A DNA stretch of 11,519 bases, taken from contig JAEXWS010000156.1 in assembly GCA_023406225.1 (NCBI GenBank), positions 1 to 11,519 of the forward strand, given 5' to 3'. Positions 1 to 5,798 of this stretch are shown in pieces. Below the pieces are notes generated by a model. It did no database searches. It was not told the DNA's origin and saw only the letters and a list, made by a program, of their open reading frames with translations. Origin of the DNA: Bacillota bacterium (GTDB taxonomy: Bacteria; Bacillota; Clostridia; Oscillospirales; Oscillospiraceae). Within the stretch, counting starts at the first letter, position 1; each line of letters opens with the position of its first letter. The position numbers and the translations under genes were made by a program.

Positions 1-1
1 C

Positions 2-538
2 GTTCCCCCGGGCAATGACGGGAACAATGTTTACCAAAACCAACCCTTTGCCTTCCTGTTCCCGGACGGCAGCGTCCGCGTGGTCCGGTTCTTTGTCCCC
101 GGCGACAGCGGAGGATTCTGGCAGTGCGGCATCACCATCCGCTCCAACGCCGGCCTGTCCGGCGCGAAGTGCCGCCTGTTCTATTCCAACGGCAAGCAGC
201 CCATGACGGCAAGCGTGGATTTCCGGGAGACGGAGCACGCCGCCGGAATAGACTTTTTCGGCACGAGCTACGAGGAGTACAGCGCCTCCACCCAGCTCTT
301 CAGCTTCCCCGTCGGCGCATGGAGGCGCAGCGGCTACGTGCTGTTCGAGGCCGACCAGGCCGCAAACCCCATGACCATGCTCAGCGAGATGCTGTACTAT
401 TCCGACCCGAAGTATCCCCAGTACCCCTTTGGTTTTGAAGCTCCCAAGCCCTCCTGGTCCGCGGGCGGCCGTTACTATTACGGCGACGGCTCCGGCCTGA
501 TGTACAAGGCGGACGAGGCGGCTTCCAGGGACAGCTGA
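2..538 (+). CDS. Unrecognised protein, C-terminal part (5' end outside the window)
   Basis: The frame is open from base 2, so the true start lies upstream; the GTG at 80 is only an internal codon. The 178 visible residues are rich in aromatic residues, Gly and Ser (for example YYSDPKYPQYPFGFEAP and GGRYYYGDGSG near the end). No transmembrane segment or catalytic motif is recognisable. The composition resembles a soluble or exported beta-rich protein, but I do not recognise a family. A strong intrinsic terminator begins about 60 nt after the TGA, so this gene ends its own transcription unit and is separate from the SOS-type operon that follows. That it is coding is fairly sure, because the frame has natural composition and a downstream terminator. 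Its function is unknown. Confidence 0.7.
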   Translation, partial: VPPGNDGNNVYQNQPFAFLFPDGSVRVVRFFVPGDSGGFWQCGITIRSNAGLSGAKCRLFYSNGKQPMTASVDFRETEHAAGIDFFGTSYEEYSASTQLFSFPVGAWRRSGYVLFEADQAANPMTMLSEMLYYSDPKYPQYPFGFEAPKPSWSAGGRYYYGDGSGLMYKADEAASRDS

Positions 539-596
539 CCAAAGCCCGCCCCAGACGATGCCCGAAACGCAGCGCTGCGGACATAACCCGCCACGC

Positions 597-627
597 GTCT
601 CCGCCCTTTTCAGGGCGGAGACTTTTT
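597..627 (+). terminator. Rho-independent terminator after the first gene
   Basis: A perfect 10-bp stem (GTCTCCGCCC / GGGCGGAGAC) with a TTTTCA loop is followed directly by TTTTT. It separates the upstream unknown gene from the promoter at 650-678. Confidence 0.93.
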
Positions 628-649
628 CATACATTTGTTCTAGTCCCTC

Positions 650-678
650 TTGACAGAAACGTTTGTTCGAGTTATAGT
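650..678 (+). promoter_or_regulatory. Sigma-A promoter of the small membrane protein / radical-SAM / DUF4130 operon
   Basis: A perfect -35 TTGACA (650-655), a 17-nt spacer and a -10 TATAGT (673-678) make a near-consensus vegetative promoter. Transcription should start near 685. Such a strong promoter normally needs repression, and LexA-type palindromes occupy both the spacer and the start region. Confidence 0.9.
657..668. promoter_or_regulatory. LexA-like SOS box 1, between -35 and -10
   Basis: AAAC-GTTT-GTTC matches seven of the eight core bases of the Gram-positive LexA (DinR) operator GAAC-N4-GTTC. It is flanked by G on the right, as in the CGAAC...GTTCG consensus. It lies wholly in the promoter spacer, where a bound repressor would block RNA polymerase. 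A weaker third copy (ATAC-ATTT-GTTC, six of eight) lies at 629-640. The dyad centres are 28 and 29 nt apart. Confidence 0.7.
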
Positions 679-685
679 AATACCA

Positions 686-697
686 GAACAAAAGTTC
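686..697. promoter_or_regulatory. LexA-like SOS box 2, over the transcription start
   Basis: GAAC-AAAA-GTTC is a perfect match to the palindromic core of the Firmicute LexA operator and is followed by G. It begins 8 nt after the -10 hexamer, so it covers the predicted +1 site, a standard place for repression. It ends just before the AAGGAGG ribosome binding site at 701-707. Confidence 0.85.
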
Positions 698-715
698 GAC
701 AAGGAGGATGAAGCG

Positions 716-841
716 ATGAATGGCTGGACTTTCTTTTTCATTTTGGTGGGCGTGGTGTTTTTGACCGTACAGTTGTTCCGTGTCATCGACTATATCGAGC
801 GCCCCGTCCGTCATGGCCGGCGGCGGGCCGCCGTTCGGTGA
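716..841 (+). CDS. Small single-pass membrane protein (41 aa), first gene of the LexA-box operon
   Basis: The ATG at 716 is chosen because AAGGAGG (701-707) sits 8 nt upstream; a longer reading from TTG at 650 would start inside the -35 box. Residues 3-20 (GWTFFFILVGVVFLTVQL) form one hydrophobic helix. It is followed by a short amphipathic stretch and a strongly basic tail (residues 30-41, seven of twelve Arg or His), which should stay in the cytoplasm. I recognise no family. Known SOS-induced small membrane proteins include division inhibitors (YneA in Bacillus, SidA in Caulobacter) and the toxin TisB in E. coli. The size, topology and regulation are compatible with such a role, but there is no sequence match, and YneA normally has a LysM domain that is absent here. 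The TGA ends 12 nt before the radical-SAM start, so translation of the two may be coupled. Confidence 0.75.
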   Translation: MNGWTFFFILVGVVFLTVQLFRVIDYIERPVRHGRRRAAVR

Positions 842-853
842 GCTTCCCCCGTC

Positions 854-2125
854 ATGGATGTACTGGAAAAGCTCACGATCCTGACGGACGCCGCCAAATA
901 TGACGCCGCCTGCACCTCAAGCGGCGGGAACCGCGCCGCTAAAAGAGGCTATATCGGCAACACCTCCTCTTCCGTGGCGGGGTGCTGCCACTCCTTTTCG
1001 GCGGACGGCCGGTGCGTCACGCTGCTGAAGGTGCTGATGAGCAATTGCTGCGCGTACGACTGCAAATACTGCGTCAACCGCCGAAGCAACGATACCCCCC
1101 GGGCGGCCTTTACCCCGGAGGAGCTGGCCGATCTCACCATCAGCTTCTACCGCCGGAATTATATCGAAGGCCTGTTCCTCTCCTCCGGCGTGCTCCGCAG
1201 CCCGGATTACACCACAGAACAGATGATCGCCGCCCTGCGCCTCCTGCGGGAAAAATACCGCTTCAACGGGTATATCCACGCGAAAGCCATTCCCGGCACC
1301 GCGCCGGAGCTGGTGGAGCAATTGGGGCTGCTGGCGGACCGGCTGTCCGTGAACATCGAGCTGCCCTCGGAGGCGGGATTGAAGACCCTGGCCCCGGAGA
1401 AGTCGAAGCAGGCGATCTTGACTCCCATGCGGCAGATCCAGACCCGGAATCAGCAGAACAAGGAGGAGATGGCAAAATACCGCCATGCCCCCAGGTTCGC
1501 CCCCGCCGGACAGAGCACGCAGCTGATCGTGGGGGCCACCCGGGACACCGATTTTCATATCCTGCGCCTGACCCAGGGGCTTTACGACCGCTACCGCCTA
1601 AAACGCGTGTTCTATTCCGCCTATGTGCCCGTGGTGGAGCACGCCTTGCTGCCCGCCAAGGACGTGAAGCCGCCCCTTCTCCGGGAGCACCGGCTCTATC
1701 AGGCGGATTGGCTGCTGCGGTTTTACGGTTTCCGGGCGGAGGAACTGCTTGACGAAGACCACACGGACTTCAATCCTCTGGTGGACCCCAAATGCAGCTG
1801 GGCGCTGGCCCATCTGGAATTCTTTCCCGTCGAGGTCAACACGGCGGACTATGAGGCGCTTCTCCGTGTCCCCGGCGTGGGCGTCACCTCCGCCCGGCGC
1901 ATCCTGGCCGCCCGGCGGTCAGGCCGGCTCCACATAGAGAACCTGCGAAAGCTGGGCGTGGTGATGAAACGCGCCCAGTATTTTCTGACCGCCTCCGGCA
2001 AGGCGGCGGACGGCCTGCAATTCACGCCCGACAGCCTTTTGAGAAGCCTCATCGCCATGGAGCGCCCGCTTCTTCCTCAGCAGCCTATGGAACAATTGTC
2101 GCTGTTTGAGCCAAGCGCAGTTTGA
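854..2125 (+). CDS. Radical-SAM protein, putative DNA modification/repair family (TIGR03916-like), with HhH and clamp-binding motif
   Basis: This 423-aa protein should bind a [4Fe-4S] cluster and S-adenosylmethionine through C66-x3-C70-x2-C73 (CAYDCKYC). Further conserved-looking cysteines lie at 44, 45, 54 and 65. The N-terminus (LEKLTILTDAAKYDAAC, then GRCVTLLKVL) is what I recall for the family called 'putative DNA modification/repair radical SAM protein'. Residues about 337-355 (LLRVPGVGVTSARRILAA) form a helix-hairpin-helix, a non-specific DNA-binding motif. Residues 414-418 are QLSLF, the consensus beta-clamp-binding pentapeptide, five residues from the end. The substrate is unknown; the architecture suggests chemistry on DNA bases, perhaps lesion reversal. 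ATG 854 has only a weak ribosome binding site (GGTGA over the previous stop), so translation is probably coupled to the small gene. The DUF4130 partner follows directly. Family assignment is confident; function is inferred. Confidence 0.93.
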   Translation: MDVLEKLTILTDAAKYDAACTSSGGNRAAKRGYIGNTSSSVAGCCHSFSADGRCVTLLKVLMSNCCAYDCKYCVNRRSNDTPRAAFTPEELADLTISFYRRNYIEGLFLSSGVLRSPDYTTEQMIAALRLLREKYRFNGYIHAKAIPGTAPELVEQLGLLADRLSVNIELPSEAGLKTLAPEKSKQAILTPMRQIQTRNQQNKEEMAKYRHAPRFAPAGQSTQLIVGATRDTDFHILRLTQGLYDRYRLKRVFYSAYVPVVEHALLPAKDVKPPLLREHRLYQADWLLRFYGFRAEELLDEDHTDFNPLVDPKCSWALAHLEFFPVEVNTADYEALLRVPGVGVTSARRILAARRSGRLHIENLRKLGVVMKRAQYFLTASGKAADGLQFTPDSLLRSLIAMERPLLPQQPMEQLSLFEPSAV

Positions 2126-2998
2126 ATGGTGGATACGATGCAAACAGAAATGATCTACACGTATGACGGAAGCTTTGCAGGCTTCCTCTGCTGTGTATTC
2201 GACAGCTATGCAAACCAGGAAGTCCTCACCGCGATCTGCCGCGATGAGGACTTCCCTCCTACCCTGTTTTCGGTTCGTTTTATCCCAACGGACCCCGGTC
2301 ACGCCGAACGTGTCCACCGGAAGATCGTAAGGCTTTCTCCCTGCGCCGCCGACCTTCTCCACAAAGGTTTCCTCACCTGCCTTCCGGAAAAGGAACTCCA
2401 TTTATACCGCCTGGTGGTCAAGCTCCTGCGGGAGGGGCCAGGGTTTCTGCAAAACTTTTCCGACGAGACGCTGCACCCCGTGGCCCGCGCCGTCCAGCAC
2501 CTGAACGGAGAAGCGCACCTTTTGAAGGGATTCGTCCGCTTTTCTGATTTGGGCGGCGTTCTGGGCGGCGAGATCGAGCCCAAAAACCGCGTCCTGCCCA
2601 TTCTGCGCGGCCATTTCTGCGCCCGCTATCAAAACGAAACCTTTTTCCTCTATGACCGCACGCACCGGGAAGCGCTGTGCTACGCCTCTGGGAAAGCGGT
2701 CATCCGGCCCTTGGAGTCCTTTCAAATGGCGCCGCCGGACGAGGCGGAGGCCCATTACCGCCTGCTGTGGAAGCGGTTTTACGACACCATCGCCATCAAG
2801 GAGCGCTATAATCCGAAATGCCGGATGACGAATATGCCCAAGCGGTATTGGGGCACGATGACGGAATTTCAGGATGAGCGCTATTTCAAGGCCCAAAGCT
2901 CTCCCGCAGGCGTTTCAGGCCCCGGCGCTCCAAGCGGGATATCTGCACCTGGGACACGCCCAGGATGCGGGCCGTCTGCTCCTGCGTCAATCCCTTGA
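2126..2998 (+). CDS. DUF4130 protein, partner of the radical-SAM repair protein (TIGR03915-like)
   Basis: The opening IYTYDGSFAGFLCCVF (from residue 10) and the stretch LWKRFYDTIAIKERYNPKC through MPKRYWG (214-243) match what I know of the 'probable DNA metabolism protein' family. That family is encoded next to the radical-SAM protein and in other bacteria is fused to a uracil-DNA-glycosylase-like domain. No glycosylase domain is seen here. The biochemical role is unknown. ATG 2126 follows the upstream TGA with no gap. ATG 2138, with GGTGG 5 nt upstream, is an equally good start and would remove four residues. The conserved part ends near residue 250. Residues 254-290, rich in Pro, Gly, Ala and Ser, are encoded entirely antisense to the end of sigF and look like a tail gained by running past a lost stop codon. 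No terminator is visible after the stop. Confidence 0.9.
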   Translation: MVDTMQTEMIYTYDGSFAGFLCCVFDSYANQEVLTAICRDEDFPPTLFSVRFIPTDPGHAERVHRKIVRLSPCAADLLHKGFLTCLPEKELHLYRLVVKLLREGPGFLQNFSDETLHPVARAVQHLNGEAHLLKGFVRFSDLGGVLGGEIEPKNRVLPILRGHFCARYQNETFFLYDRTHREALCYASGKAVIRPLESFQMAPPDEAEAHYRLLWKRFYDTIAIKERYNPKCRMTNMPKRYWGTMTEFQDERYFKAQSSPAGVSGPGAPSGISAPGTRPGCGPSAPASIP

Positions 2999-3590
2999 AA
3001 TAGCGGAGAAGGATGGTCATCCGCTCCTTCTCCGGCAGTTGGTCGATGGCCTCCCGCAGGGCGATGCGCTCCACCAGTCCCTCCTCCGGGGCCTCGGTGC
3101 CCAGCATCCCCTCCAGCGTCAGGCCGTCGGCGGTCTCCTGCTGCAGAGACTCCGGCGTGTCGGTGGCAAGCTCCACCTGCGCGATCTCCTCCGGCGTCAG
3201 GCCGGAGGCCTCCGACAGCTCGGAAAGGACCGGCTCCCGGCCCAGCTCATGCCGCATCCGCTCCCGGATGCCGTAAAGCATTTGTGCTTGCTCCCGCAGG
3301 CTGCGTCCGACCTTCACAGCTCCATCATCCCGCAGAAAGCGGCGGATCTCCCCGGCGATCTTGGGGACCGCATAAGTAGAAAAACAGGTGCCATAGGAAA
3401 AATCGAAGCCCTGGACCGCTTTCAAAAACCCCAGGCATCCAAGCTGGTACAGATCGTCCGGGTCCACGCCCCGGCCATAATACCGCCGGACCACGCTCCA
3501 GATCAGGCCGTTGTTTTCAATGACCGCCTGTTCGCAGGCGTTCCGGTCCCCGTCCTGGGCCGCCCGCAGCAGCTCCAGCGCAGCGCTCAT
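2886..3590 (-). CDS. sigF: RNA polymerase sporulation sigma factor SigF
   Basis: The 234-aa product is a sigma-70 family factor of the SigF/SigG type, active in the forespore soon after the asymmetric septum forms. Region 2 spans about residues 24-91 and includes DLYQLGCLGFLKAV and CFSTYAVPKIAGEIRRFLRDDG. Region 3 is around 100-155, and region 4, with the helix-turn-helix TQEQTARILGVSQVQISRLE, is at about 202-221. The assignment to SigF rather than SigG rests on its place directly after spoIIAB. The start is ATG at 3590, because it overlaps the spoIIAB stop in ATGA, the classic sign of translational coupling that keeps anti-sigma and sigma balanced. A longer frame reading upstream only passes through spoIIAB out of frame. 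The 3' end overlaps the DUF4130 gene on the other strand. Confidence 0.96.
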   Translation of the reverse strand: MSAALELLRAAQDGDRNACEQAVIENNGLIWSVVRRYYGRGVDPDDLYQLGCLGFLKAVQGFDFSYGTCFSTYAVPKIAGEIRRFLRDDGAVKVGRSLREQAQMLYGIRERMRHELGREPVLSELSEASGLTPEEIAQVELATDTPESLQQETADGLTLEGMLGTEAPEEGLVERIALREAIDQLPEKERMTILLRYFKGLTQEQTARILGVSQVQISRLERRGLKRLRESFGP

Positions 3591-4036
3591 TTCACAGCTT
3601 TCATCCGGGGGGCCAGCTTCTTTTTCAGTATCACGGTCGTACCGCGGCCCGGAACGGAACGAACGGCCAGACGGTCCATAAAGCTCTCCATGATGGTAAA
3701 GCCCATGCCGCTGCGCTCCTCTCCGCCGGTGGTGAACATGGGCTGACGGGCCTGGTCGATGTCCGGGATGCCCCGGCCATGATCCTTCACCGTGACCTCC
3801 AGCACGTTGTCCGGGCAGATGCGTGCGCGAAGCTGCACGCTTCCGATGGTATCCGGATAGGCGTGGACGATGGCGTTGGTCACCGCCTCGCTGACCGCCG
3901 TTTTGATATCCTCCAGTTCGTTGAGCGTGGGATCCATCTGGGCCGCAAAGCAGGCCACAGCGGCCCGGGCAAAGCCCTCGTTGCTGCTGCGGCTGGGAAA
4001 CTCCAGGGAAAATTCGTTGCTTGCTTTTGTTTTCAT
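3587..4036 (-). CDS. spoIIAB: Anti-sigma F factor / serine kinase SpoIIAB
   Basis: This 149-aa GHKL-fold protein holds SigF inactive and phosphorylates SpoIIAA. The N box EAVTNAIVHAY (residues 50-60) supplies the catalytic Glu and Mg-binding Asn. DHGRGIPD (85-92) is the G1 box. The glycine-rich ERSGMGFTIM (107-116) is the ATP lid and G2 region. The length matches the family (about 145 aa). ATG 4036 has AGGAGG 8 nt upstream. The gene starts 15 nt after the spoIIAA stop and its TGA overlaps the sigF ATG. Confidence 0.97.
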   Translation of the reverse strand: MKTKASNEFSLEFPSRSSNEGFARAAVACFAAQMDPTLNELEDIKTAVSEAVTNAIVHAYPDTIGSVQLRARICPDNVLEVTVKDHGRGIPDIDQARQPMFTTGGEERSGMGFTIMESFMDRLAVRSVPGRGTTVILKKKLAPRMKAVK

Positions 4037-4051
4037 GCTCTCCGCCTCCTC

Positions 4052-4357
4052 TTATCGTATCGCCACCAGCCGGCCGATGCCGGCGGCGTCTAAAACCCGT
4101 TTCGCCTGCGGCGGCACATTGCACACCAGCAGGCTCCCGTCCAATAGCTGCATGCGCTGCTGCGCCCGCAGGATCAACGCGATGCCGGAGCTGTCCATGA
4201 AGGTGACGCCCGCCATATCCATCACCAGTTTTTTCGGCAGCGCCGCGTCGACTGCCAATTCCAGCTCCCGGATGGCGTTCCGGGCGCCGTGGTGGTCCAG
4301 TTCCCCGCTGAATTCCAGCAGAAGGTTCCGGTCCGCGCTCTTTGCCTGAATTTCCAT
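4052..4357 (-). CDS. spoIIAA: Anti-sigma F factor antagonist SpoIIAA
   Basis: A 101-aa STAS-domain protein. In its unphosphorylated form it binds SpoIIAB and frees SigF; SpoIIAB phosphorylates it and SpoIIE dephosphorylates it. The phosphorylation site lies in TFMDSSGIALIL (52-63); the second serine (Ser57) should be the equivalent of Bacillus Ser58. I chose ATG 4357 over in-frame codons further upstream (4399) because GGGGAG lies 5-10 nt before it and the protein then starts like its relatives (MEIQ...). It is the first gene of the complete spoIIAA-spoIIAB-sigF operon. In Bacillus this operon is read by sigma-H. Confidence 0.96.
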   Translation of the reverse strand: MEIQAKSADRNLLLEFSGELDHHGARNAIRELELAVDAALPKKLVMDMAGVTFMDSSGIALILRAQQRMQLLDGSLLVCNVPPQAKRVLDAAGIGRLVAIR

Positions 4358-4423
4358 AAAAACTCCCCTTTTTTGCCGCTTCTTTCGTGCATCCGGCACG
4401 CAGGACGACCGTTTTTCTTCTCC

Positions 4424-4429
4424 ATTATA
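4424..4429 (-). promoter_or_regulatory. Candidate -10 element for the spoIIA operon
   Basis: Reading the - strand, TATAAT lies 67 nt before the spoIIAA start. No good TTGACA is found at 16-18 nt, and the sequence before it (AAGGGGACA) is only a loose match to a sigma-H -35 (AGGA). The family norm would be sigma-H control, which I cannot confirm here. Confidence 0.35.
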
Positions 4430-4491
4430 AGAGCCTGTCCCCTTCTTTTTTGTCGGATTCTTTCCGTCCCGTCTCTTTTTTTCAAAAATGT

Positions 4492-4521
4492 TTGCAGCCT
4501 TTGCCGCCTCTGTTATATAAT
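4492..4521 (+). promoter_or_regulatory. Candidate sigma-A promoter for the flavoprotein / DUF3795 unit
   Basis: A perfect -10 TATAAT (4516-4521) lies 35 nt before the flavoprotein ATG. A weak -35 TTGCAG (4492-4497) is 18 nt upstream of it. A TG at 4511-4512 could serve as an extended -10 if TATATA (4514-4519) is used instead. The promoter is divergent from spoIIAA. Confidence 0.6.
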
Positions 4522-4555
4522 GGCATCACGCAGTCAGGAAAGGAGAGCGCACAAA

Positions 4556-5182
4556 ATGAAAGTTCTATTGCTCAACGGCAGCTCCCACCCCAGCGGATGC
4601 ACCTATACGGCCCTGACGGAGGTCGCAGGCACGCTGAACGCCCAGGGGATCGAGACGGAGATCCTCTTCTTCGGCAGCGGCCCCGTCCGGGACTGCACGG
4701 GCTGTGAGCGCTGCAAGCAGCATCCCGGCCGCTGTGTGTTCGACGACGACATTATTAACCAGATCATCGAAAAAGCCCGGGAGGCCAACGGGTTCGTCAT
4801 CGGCTCCCCGGTCTACTTCTCCCATCCCAGCGGCCGCATCCTGTCGATCCTGGACCGGGTCTTTTATGCGGGAAGGCCCGTTTTCGCCCACAAGCCCGGC
4901 GCCGCGGTGGTCTCGGCCCGGCGGGCCGGAACATCCGCCTCTCTGGATGTGCTGAACAAATATTTCACCGTCGCCCAAATGCCTGTCGTCTCCTCCACCT
5001 ATTGGACCATGGTCCACGGGGACCGGCCGGAGGACGTTCCCCAGGACGTCGAAGGGCTTCGGACCCTGCGCAACCTGGCCTCCAACATGGCTTGGCTGCT
5101 TCGCTGCATCGAGGCGGGCAAGGCCGCCGGGATCGATGCGCCCCAGGCGGAGACGGGCGCTGCCACCAACTTTATCCGCTGA
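4556..5182 (+). CDS. Iron-sulfur flavoprotein-like NAD(P)H-dependent FMN oxidoreductase
   Basis: This 208-aa cytoplasmic protein has the flavodoxin-like fold of the NADPH-dependent FMN reductase family. The N-terminal strand and phosphate loop is VLLLNGSSHPSGCTYTAL (3-20), and the second FMN-contact loop is GSPVYFSHPSG (83-93). Between them is C47-x2-C50-x2-C53-x6-C60. This is the compact cysteine pattern that holds the [4Fe-4S] cluster in archaeal and clostridial iron-sulfur flavoproteins (Isf), which pass electrons between ferredoxin-type carriers and small acceptors such as O2, peroxide or quinones. The start is ATG 4556, preceded by AGGAAAGGAG (4536-4545); in-frame codons further upstream lie before the promoter. 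The TGA is 6 nt before the DUF3795 gene, so the two are probably co-transcribed. The electron acceptor is unknown. Confidence 0.88.
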   Translation: MKVLLLNGSSHPSGCTYTALTEVAGTLNAQGIETEILFFGSGPVRDCTGCERCKQHPGRCVFDDDIINQIIEKAREANGFVIGSPVYFSHPSGRILSILDRVFYAGRPVFAHKPGAAVVSARRAGTSASLDVLNKYFTVAQMPVVSSTYWTMVHGDRPEDVPQDVEGLRTLRNLASNMAWLLRCIEAGKAAGIDAPQAETGAATNFIR

Positions 5183-5188
5183 CGGCTC

Positions 5189-5740
5189 ATGAAGGATTTT
5201 TACCGGGAATACCCGCTGCTCTCCCTGTGCGGCCTGAGCTGCGGCCTCTGCACCATGCACCTGGGCGGCTACTGTCCCGGCTGCGGCGGCGGAGACGGCA
5301 ACCAGTCCTGCGCCATCGCCCGGTGCGGCCAGGCGCACGGGGTGGAATTCTGCTGCCACTGCCCGGAATATCCCTGCGGCCGGTATGAGACGCTGGATGC
5401 CTACGACTCCTTCATCTCCACCCGCAATATGAGGAAAAACCTGGAAAAAGTCCGCGTGCTGGGACTGGATGCATGCAAAGCGGAGATGGAGGAAAAGTCC
5501 CGCCTGCTCTCCCATCTGCTGGAGACCTGCAACGCCGGACGGCAGAAAAGCTTTTTTGCGACCGCCGTGAATCTTTTGGACCTGGAGGACCTGCGCTCCG
5601 TCTGGGGAGCGCTGGAGGCGGAGGACGGGGACCTGCCGGAACGGGCGGGCCGGGCGGTCCAGCTTCTTCAAAGCGCCGCGGAAGCGGCCGGGATCGAATG
5701 GAAGCCGCGGAAAAAGCCAAAAAAGAATGGACCCGTGTAA
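5189..5740 (+). CDS. Cysteine-rich DUF3795 protein
   Basis: A 183-aa protein with eleven cysteines in its first 63 residues (14, 18, 21, 29, 32, 41, 46, 55, 56, 58, 63). They include CGLSCGLC and YCPGCGGG, as expected of the DUF3795 family, whose function is unknown; the spacing suggests zinc or an iron-sulfur cluster. The rest (from about 65) is charged and helical with a lysine-rich end (RKKPKK). ATG 5189 lies 6 nt after the flavoprotein stop and has almost no ribosome binding site, which points to translational coupling. Being paired with an Isf-like flavoprotein hints at a redox partnership, but this is inference. TAATAA ends the frame and runs into the terminator. Confidence 0.85.
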   Translation: MKDFYREYPLLSLCGLSCGLCTMHLGGYCPGCGGGDGNQSCAIARCGQAHGVEFCCHCPEYPCGRYETLDAYDSFISTRNMRKNLEKVRVLGLDACKAEMEEKSRLLSHLLETCNAGRQKSFFATAVNLLDLEDLRSVWGALEAEDGDLPERAGRAVQLLQSAAEAAGIEWKPRKKPKKNGPV

Positions 5741-5741
5741 T

Positions 5742-5788
5742 AAAACACCGCCCCGGTTTGTGTTACCACAAACCGGGGCGGTGTTTTT
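5742..5788. terminator. Bidirectional terminator between DUF3795 gene and valS
   Basis: A perfect 21-bp stem with a TTAC loop (5763-5766); its core is CACCGCCCCGG / CCGGGGCGGTG. On the + strand it ends in TTTTT, and on the - strand in TTTTATTA, so it can stop both converging transcripts. It starts 1 nt after one gene and ends 10 nt before the other. Confidence 0.95.
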
Positions 5789-5798
5789 GTCAATCGTT

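Noticed and set aside
650..841. A longer 63-aa version of the small membrane protein starting at TTG 650
   Set aside because: That start lies in the -35 hexamer, upstream of the transcription start, whereas ATG 716 has a perfect AAGGAGG.
917..1558. A 213-codon frame antisense to the radical-SAM gene
   Set aside because: No start signal or domain, and the sense strand carries the conserved radical-SAM cysteines and HhH.
3591..4124. Open frame continuing upstream of sigF through spoIIAB
   Set aside because: It is a different frame of spoIIAB, whose GHKL motifs are clear. The ATGA overlap fixes the sigF start.
4289..4555. Extended N-terminus of the flavoprotein from position 4289
   Set aside because: It would overlap spoIIAA on the other strand and precede the promoter. 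ATG 4556 has an SD sequence and begins the FMN-binding strand directly.
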